Below, piece by piece: positions 6,488 to 10,123 of a stretch of 10,123 nt of DNA. Position 1 is the first letter of the stretch, and each line of letters opens with the position of its first letter. The stretch covers positions 1-10,123 of the forward strand of contig QGUO01000101.1 in NCBI GenBank assembly GCA_003242495.1. Direction: 5' to 3'. Origin of the DNA: Pseudomonadota bacterium (lineage in GTDB: Bacteria; Pseudomonadota; Gammaproteobacteria; Steroidobacterales; Steroidobacteraceae). The notes below the pieces were generated by a model, which was given only the letters and a program-made list of their open reading frames with translations, was not told where the DNA came from and did no database searches. The position numbers and the translations under genes are program-made.

Positions 6488-7882
6488 TTACTTCCGGACC
6501 CTGAAGATTTCCCGGCGCGTCATGCCCGGCGTGTCCACCGGCTCGCCGTCCACGAACCGCGGTCGATAGCGTGCCGCGCGGATCGCCTGCAGCGCCTCCG
6601 CGGCCTGGCGTCTGGTGCTGTCCCGGGAGATGACTTGCTCGTCGCTCACGGAGCCGTCGCTCGTCACCGTGAACTGTACCTCGACATAGCGTTCGATGAC
6701 GTCCTCTGGCGGGCGGCCCAGGTGCCGCGCCGCGAGCGGCGGCGTCGGATAATAAATTTGGACCGGGTGCGCGAGCACGGCTCGTGCATTCGCCGCGTAC
6801 GTGCCTGCCTGCGCCGCCTGGCGCGTCTGCGCGACATGCCACGCGCGCCGATAATACTCGAGCGCCCGGTGCGTGTCGGTCTTGACCTGGTGCCAGTCGC
6901 CGGCCTCGAGCAGCGCCCGCAACAGCAGGTCTTCGCGCGGCGGATCGCTGGCTTCCGCGATTTGCACCGCCCGTTCGACGGCACGTTGGCCCTCACCCGG
7001 CAAGTGGCGCGGGTTCATCGGACGCTCTTCCGCGATCACGTTGGCGCCGCCGACCACGGGCGGCTCGCGCCCCTCGAGCATGCCGAGCGGACCCAGGTAC
7101 AGCTCGAGCAGGTACGAATGCGCCAGTCCGCACAGCGGCTCGACCAGCGCGGGCGAATCACTGCCGTAGACGTCCTCGACCAGCTCGATGGCCAGCCGGT
7201 ACGCATCGCGCGCTGCCCGCATGTCGCCGGTGGCGGCGTTCCAATCGGCGTAGCTCAACAGCACCGACACACGACGCGGATCGTTCTCGCCGTAGGCGCG
7301 CTCGCCGACGCGCATCAGATACGCCATGTGCTGACGTGCCTCGTACAGCCGGCCGAGCCGCAACAGGCTGTCGGCAAGCTTCTTGAGCACGGTCTCCTGG
7401 CTGGCATCGAACAAGCCGATGCTGCGATGGGTGGCTTTCACCGCGCGCTCCAGCACGACCACCGCTTCGGCGTGCCGCCCGGCTTCCGCCAGCGTGTATC
7501 CCAGCCCGCGCAACGGCTCGAGCAACTCTTCGCTCATCGGGCGACCGTTGTGTTCGACGAGCGTCAGCGCTTCGAGGAACGCCGCCTCGGCAGCGGTCAG
7601 GTTGCCGGCGCCGAGCTGCGCATTGCCGAGCATGGTGAGCGCTCTGGCAAGCGCCAGCGGCTCGCCCGCGGTGCGCGCCGCGCCGACCAGCGTCTCGGCG
7701 CTTTCCGCGGCCGCCGCCCAGTCGCGCGTTTCGACCTTGGCCCAGTATTCCTGGCGCTCCGAGTCGCCGGAGACTTCCGCACGCACCACCGGGGCGGCCA
7801 TGGGCGCCACGCCGGCTGACAGTGCGGCGAGCAGGCAGGGACCCACGAGCCTTGTCCGAAACAGCGCCATCATGCTTCGCAT
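6488..7882 (-). CDS. Secreted TPR protein with TonB-like C-terminal domain
   Basis: The protein has 464 residues from the chosen ATG. The start region is uncertain: the frame is open to a GTG at 7954, but the ATG at 7882 (or 7873/7870) leaves a normal Sec signal, RTRLVGPCLLAALSAGVAPM with likely cleavage after VVRA. Helical TPR-type repeats fill roughly residues 45-290: ALTMLGNAQLGAGNLTAAEA, then LGYTLAEAGRHAEAVVVLERA, then LADSLLRLGRLYEARQHM, then YADWNAATGDMRAARDAYRLA. Another repeat precedes the C-terminus (DTHRALEYYRRAWHVAQ). The last 90 residues match the TonB C-terminal pattern: a YP-x-P segment, YVEVQFTVTSDGSVSDEQVI, AAEALQAIRAARYRPRF, and a DGEPVDT end. TonB C-terminal domains bind TonB boxes of outer-membrane receptors, but here no energised membrane helix is present, so the domain probably serves assembly or binding rather than energy transfer. 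It is divergent from the PQQ dehydrogenase gene. Confidence 0.85.
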   Translation of the reverse strand: MRSMMALFRTRLVGPCLLAALSAGVAPMAAPVVRAEVSGDSERQEYWAKVETRDWAAAAESAETLVGAARTAGEPLALARALTMLGNAQLGAGNLTAAEAAFLEALTLVEHNGRPMSEELLEPLRGLGYTLAEAGRHAEAVVVLERAVKATHRSIGLFDASQETVLKKLADSLLRLGRLYEARQHMAYLMRVGERAYGENDPRRVSVLLSYADWNAATGDMRAARDAYRLAIELVEDVYGSDSPALVEPLCGLAHSYLLELYLGPLGMLEGREPPVVGGANVIAEERPMNPRHLPGEGQRAVERAVQIAEASDPPREDLLLRALLEAGDWHQVKTDTHRALEYYRRAWHVAQTRQAAQAGTYAANARAVLAHPVQIYYPTPPLAARHLGRPPEDVIERYVEVQFTVTSDGSVSDEQVISRDSTRRQAAEALQAIRAARYRPRFVDGEPVDTPGMTRREIFRVRK

Positions 7883-7949
7883 CGGTGATGCCAGCCTGGC
7901 AAGAGCGTAGCAGAGCTTGCGCGCCCGGGCTCTAGGGGATCGAAGCATT

Positions 7950-7991
7950 CGCACGCTCGCCCGACCCTCAGCGTGCGGTCCGGCGCGCCGG
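7950..7991. promoter_or_regulatory. Inverted repeat plus 12-bp palindrome in the divergent promoter region
   Basis: CGCACGCT (7950-7957) and AGCGTGCG (7970-7977) are perfect 8-bp arms 12 bases apart. They are followed at 7980-7991 by the perfect palindrome CCGGCGCGCCGG. The pair sits between the divergent TPR and PQQ dehydrogenase genes, where a regulator could control both. GC-rich palindromes can arise by chance, so the operator role is only inferred. Confidence 0.35.
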
Positions 7992-8004
7992 CAGGCGAGT
8001 CGAA

Positions 8005-8049
8005 TTGTCGAGGTTGGCCGATTGCGTTACCTTCGACCGGATCGATAAC
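8005..8049 (+). promoter_or_regulatory. Weak candidate promoter(s) for the PQQ dehydrogenase gene
   Basis: TTGTCG (8005-8010) and TACCTT (8028-8033) are 17 bases apart and loosely resemble -35 and -10 boxes. A second option is TTGCGT (8022-8027) with GATAAC (8044-8049), 16 bases apart. Both are poor matches. A small hairpin, GGGCG/CGCCC (8070-8084), would lie in the leader. Confidence 0.2.
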
Positions 8050-8103
8050 GAATGTTCCTGTCCGCGCGAGGGCGAAGAACGCCCGGCGACGGATGTTCGA
8101 TTC

Positions 8104-8110
8104 AGGGGGG
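8104..8110 (+). promoter_or_regulatory. Ribosome binding site of the PQQ dehydrogenase gene
   Basis: AGGGGGG lies 5 bases before the ATG at 8116. It distinguishes that start from the out-of-frame ATG at 8111, which gives only a short frame. Confidence 0.6.
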
Positions 8111-8115
8111 ATGGC

Positions 8116-10123
8116 ATGCGAGCTCGAGTCGGTCTGTTGGCGCTGCTGTTGCTGGCCGGATGCGCCCAGCGGGAAGGGAGCGAGGTCGGAGTCCGCGCGG
8201 GAAACATCGATCTCGAACGACTGAGCAATGCCCATGCCGAGCCTGGCCAGTGGCTGACGCTCGGGCGCACCTGGAAGGCCGATCGGTATTCGCCGCTCAC
8301 ACAGATCGACGTCGAAAACGCCGGCCGTCTGGGCTTCGCCTGGGAATACGCCGCACGGACCCGGCGCGGGCGGGTCGAGGTGGGCCATGAAGCCACGCCC
8401 ATCGTGGTGGACGGCATCATGTATGCCTCCGGACCCTGGGGCGCCGTCTATGCCGTGGACGCCCGCACGGGGGAAGAGCGCTGGCGCTACGACCCGGACG
8501 TGGACGGCAGTTATTGGCGACGCGCGTGCTGCGGTGCGGTAAACCGCGGTCTGCAAGTATGGAAGGGCCGCGTCTACGTCGGCACCCTGGACGGGCACCT
8601 GGTGTCGCTCGACGCCGCCACGGGCAAGGAGCTCTGGAAAGTCGACACGCTGATCGATCGCGACAAGCGCTCGTACACCATCACCGGGCCCGCACAGATC
8701 GCGAAGAATGTCGTGGTCATCGGCAACAGTGGCGCGGAGTTCGGTGTGCGCGGCTATGTGACCGCCTACGATCTGGAGACCGGTGAACAGCGGTGGCGCT
8801 TCTTCACCGTCCCGCGCAATCCCGCCGAGGGGCCGCCGGAGCATCCCGAGATGGAGCTGGCGCTGCAGACCTGGGATCCGGATTCTCATTGGGAATCCGG
8901 CCTCGGCGGCACCGTCTGGGGCGAGATGGTGTACGACCCCGAGCTCGACCTGCTCTACGTGGGCACCGGCAACAGCTCGCCGTATCCCATCTGGCACCGC
9001 AGCCCGCGCGGCGGTGACAACCTCTTCCTGGCCTCCATTCTGGCGCTCGATCCCGATACCGGCCGCATGGCCTGGTATTACCAGACCACGCCCGGCGAAA
9101 TCTGGGATTACACCGCTACCCAGAACATGATCCTCGCGGAGCTCGACATCGACGGGCGCACCCGCAAGGTGATCATGCAGGCGCCCAAGAACGGGTTCTT
9201 CTACGTGCTCGACCGCGAGACCGGCGAGTTCCTGTCGGCCGAGCCGTTCGTCTATGTCAATTGGGCGAGCCGCATCGACGAGAACGGCCGTCCGGTGATC
9301 AATCCGGAAGCCATCTACAAGGATCGCCCGGCGGTGGTGTTCCCGAGCGGCGCCGGCGGGCACAACTGGCAACCCATGGCGTTCAATCCCGATACCGGCC
9401 TGGTGTACATCCCGGCGCGCCAACAGGGCATGGTGGTCTCGAATCCGCCGGCGCCCTACGAGTGGCAGCCGGGACGCAGCAACACCGGCTCCTCGGCCGT
9501 GTTCAGCTTCCTTCTGGAGCTCGTTCCGCCGCAGCAGCGTGCAGCGGCCGAGGCCATGTTCGCCGGCGCACAAGGGAGCCCGGGCGCGAAGACCGAGGAG
9601 ATGCTCATCGCCTACGATCCGGTCGCGCAGCAGGAGCGCTGGCGGGTGCCGCTCGGCAGCAGCGATTTTACCGCCGGCGGCGTGCTCACCACGGCCGGCA
9701 ATCTCGTCATCCAGGGAACGGGGACGGGCTATCTCAACGTCTACCGGGCCGATACGGGCGAGCGCCTGCATTCGATCGAAGTGGGCACGGGCATCATGGC
9801 CGCGCCCATGAGCTATGAGATCGACGGCGAACAATACATCGCGGTGCTGGCCGGGTTCGGCGGCGCCCTGGCTGGCATCTATCCCAAGGGCACGGCCCCC
9901 TACCGCTACCAGAATTACGGCCGGCTGCTCGCATTCAAGCTGGACGGCGCGGCGACGCCCCTGCCGCCGGCGCGCGAGCCGCAGCGCACCCCCGAGCCGC
10001 CGCACATCGAGGCCTTGGCAAAGGCCGACCCGGATCGTGGGGCGTTGCACTTCTCGCGTTGTGCCTCATGCCACGGGGCCCGGGGCGAGGAGCGGCTGTC
10101 GGCCTACCCGGACCTCTTCCGGA
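8116..10123 (+). CDS. PQQ-dependent quinohemoprotein alcohol dehydrogenase, lipoprotein type (3' partial)
   Basis: 669 residues are visible and the gene runs off the window. The frame has no stop from 8116 onward. MRARVGLLALLLLAGC is a lipoprotein signal with the lipidated Cys at 16. The eight-bladed PQQ propeller follows, with W-motif repeats such as AVDARTGEERWRY and SLDAATGKELWKV. Key residues are the vicinal disulfide Cys138-Cys139 that stacks on PQQ, likely Ca2+ ligands Glu208 (SGAEFG) and Asn286 (GTGNSS), Trp268 under the cofactor, and catalytic Asp331 in IWDYTATQ. A linker rich in Pro/Glu precedes a cytochrome c domain with CASCH at 649-653, of which only the start is present. The enzyme oxidises an alcohol in the periplasm and passes electrons through heme c to the respiratory chain. 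It needs PQQ made or imported elsewhere; no pqq genes are in the window. The substrate cannot be told from sequence. Confidence 0.95.
   Translation, partial: MRARVGLLALLLLAGCAQREGSEVGVRAGNIDLERLSNAHAEPGQWLTLGRTWKADRYSPLTQIDVENAGRLGFAWEYAARTRRGRVEVGHEATPIVVDGIMYASGPWGAVYAVDARTGEERWRYDPDVDGSYWRRACCGAVNRGLQVWKGRVYVGTLDGHLVSLDAATGKELWKVDTLIDRDKRSYTITGPAQIAKNVVVIGNSGAEFGVRGYVTAYDLETGEQRWRFFTVPRNPAEGPPEHPEMELALQTWDPDSHWESGLGGTVWGEMVYDPELDLLYVGTGNSSPYPIWHRSPRGGDNLFLASILALDPDTGRMAWYYQTTPGEIWDYTATQNMILAELDIDGRTRKVIMQAPKNGFFYVLDRETGEFLSAEPFVYVNWASRIDENGRPVINPEAIYKDRPAVVFPSGAGGHNWQPMAFNPDTGLVYIPARQQGMVVSNPPAPYEWQPGRSNTGSSAVFSFLLELVPPQQRAAAEAMFAGAQGSPGAKTEEMLIAYDPVAQQERWRVPLGSSDFTAGGVLTTAGNLVIQGTGTGYLNVYRADTGERLHSIEVGTGIMAAPMSYEIDGEQYIAVLAGFGGALAGIYPKGTAPYRYQNYGRLLAFKLDGAATPLPPAREPQRTPEPPHIEALAKADPDRGALHFSRCASCHGARGEERLSAYPDLFR

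Noticed and set aside
4615..7819. Long plus-strand open frames across the M23 and TPR genes
   Set aside because: The translations are Arg/His/Ala-rich and motif-free, while the minus strand has a full LytM zinc site, TPRs and good ribosome binding sites.
7883..7954. GTG at 7954 as start of the TPR gene
   Set aside because: It would place 24 Arg-rich residues before a normal signal peptide and would overlap the palindrome region; no good ribosome binding site was seen. It is kept only as an alternative.
8111..8224. ATG at 8111 as start of a separate small gene
   Set aside because: It is out of frame with the dehydrogenase, ends after a short Cys/Trp-rich run, and the ribosome binding site serves the ATG at 8116.
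7870..10050. A 726-codon minus-strand open frame
   Set aside because: It is antisense to a PQQ dehydrogenase whose catalytic and cofactor residues are all present; no motif is seen in the antisense frame.

Overview
The window is GC-rich (about two thirds G+C by eye), densely coded, and carries the envelope hallmarks of a Gram-negative bacterium: two lipoproteins with lipoboxes, a LytM-type peptidase, a TonB-type C-terminal domain and a PQQ/heme c dehydrogenase. A high-GC proteobacterium, perhaps a gammaproteobacterium, fits best, but there is no rRNA or other marker gene to confirm this. No RNA gene, IS element or CRISPR array was seen.

Layout. (1) Bases 1-4458, plus strand: a tight operon of four genes. 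They encode a 5'-truncated Hsp70/actin-fold-like protein fused to a C-terminal FHA domain, two membrane-anchored von Willebrand A (VWA) proteins sharing an almost identical N-terminal anchor, and a lipoprotein with a long Pro/Glu-rich tail. Genes overlap or lie about 10 bp apart. (2) Bases 4470-7882, minus strand: a TPR protein with a TonB-like C-terminus, then an M23/LytM peptidase, then a small DUF5666-like periplasmic protein. They are separated by two gaps of about 180 bp rich in inverted repeats. (3) Bases 8116 to the end, plus strand: a lipoprotein-type PQQ-dependent quinohemoprotein alcohol dehydrogenase, cut by the window end just after its heme c motif. It is divergent from the TPR gene across a 233-bp region with palindromes.

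The most interesting part is region 1. It reads as one machine at the inner membrane and periplasm: an apparently degenerate ASKHA-like/FHA protein in the cytoplasm, two VWA proteins with an ExbD/TolR-like anchor followed by coiled coil and VWA domain, and an outer-membrane lipoprotein that could span the periplasm. I do not recognise it as a named system.

The first 72 bases form a perfect 35-bp inverted repeat with a 2-base loop, starting at base 1. This is most likely a fold-back assembly artefact at a contig end, so roughly the first 37 bases should not be trusted.
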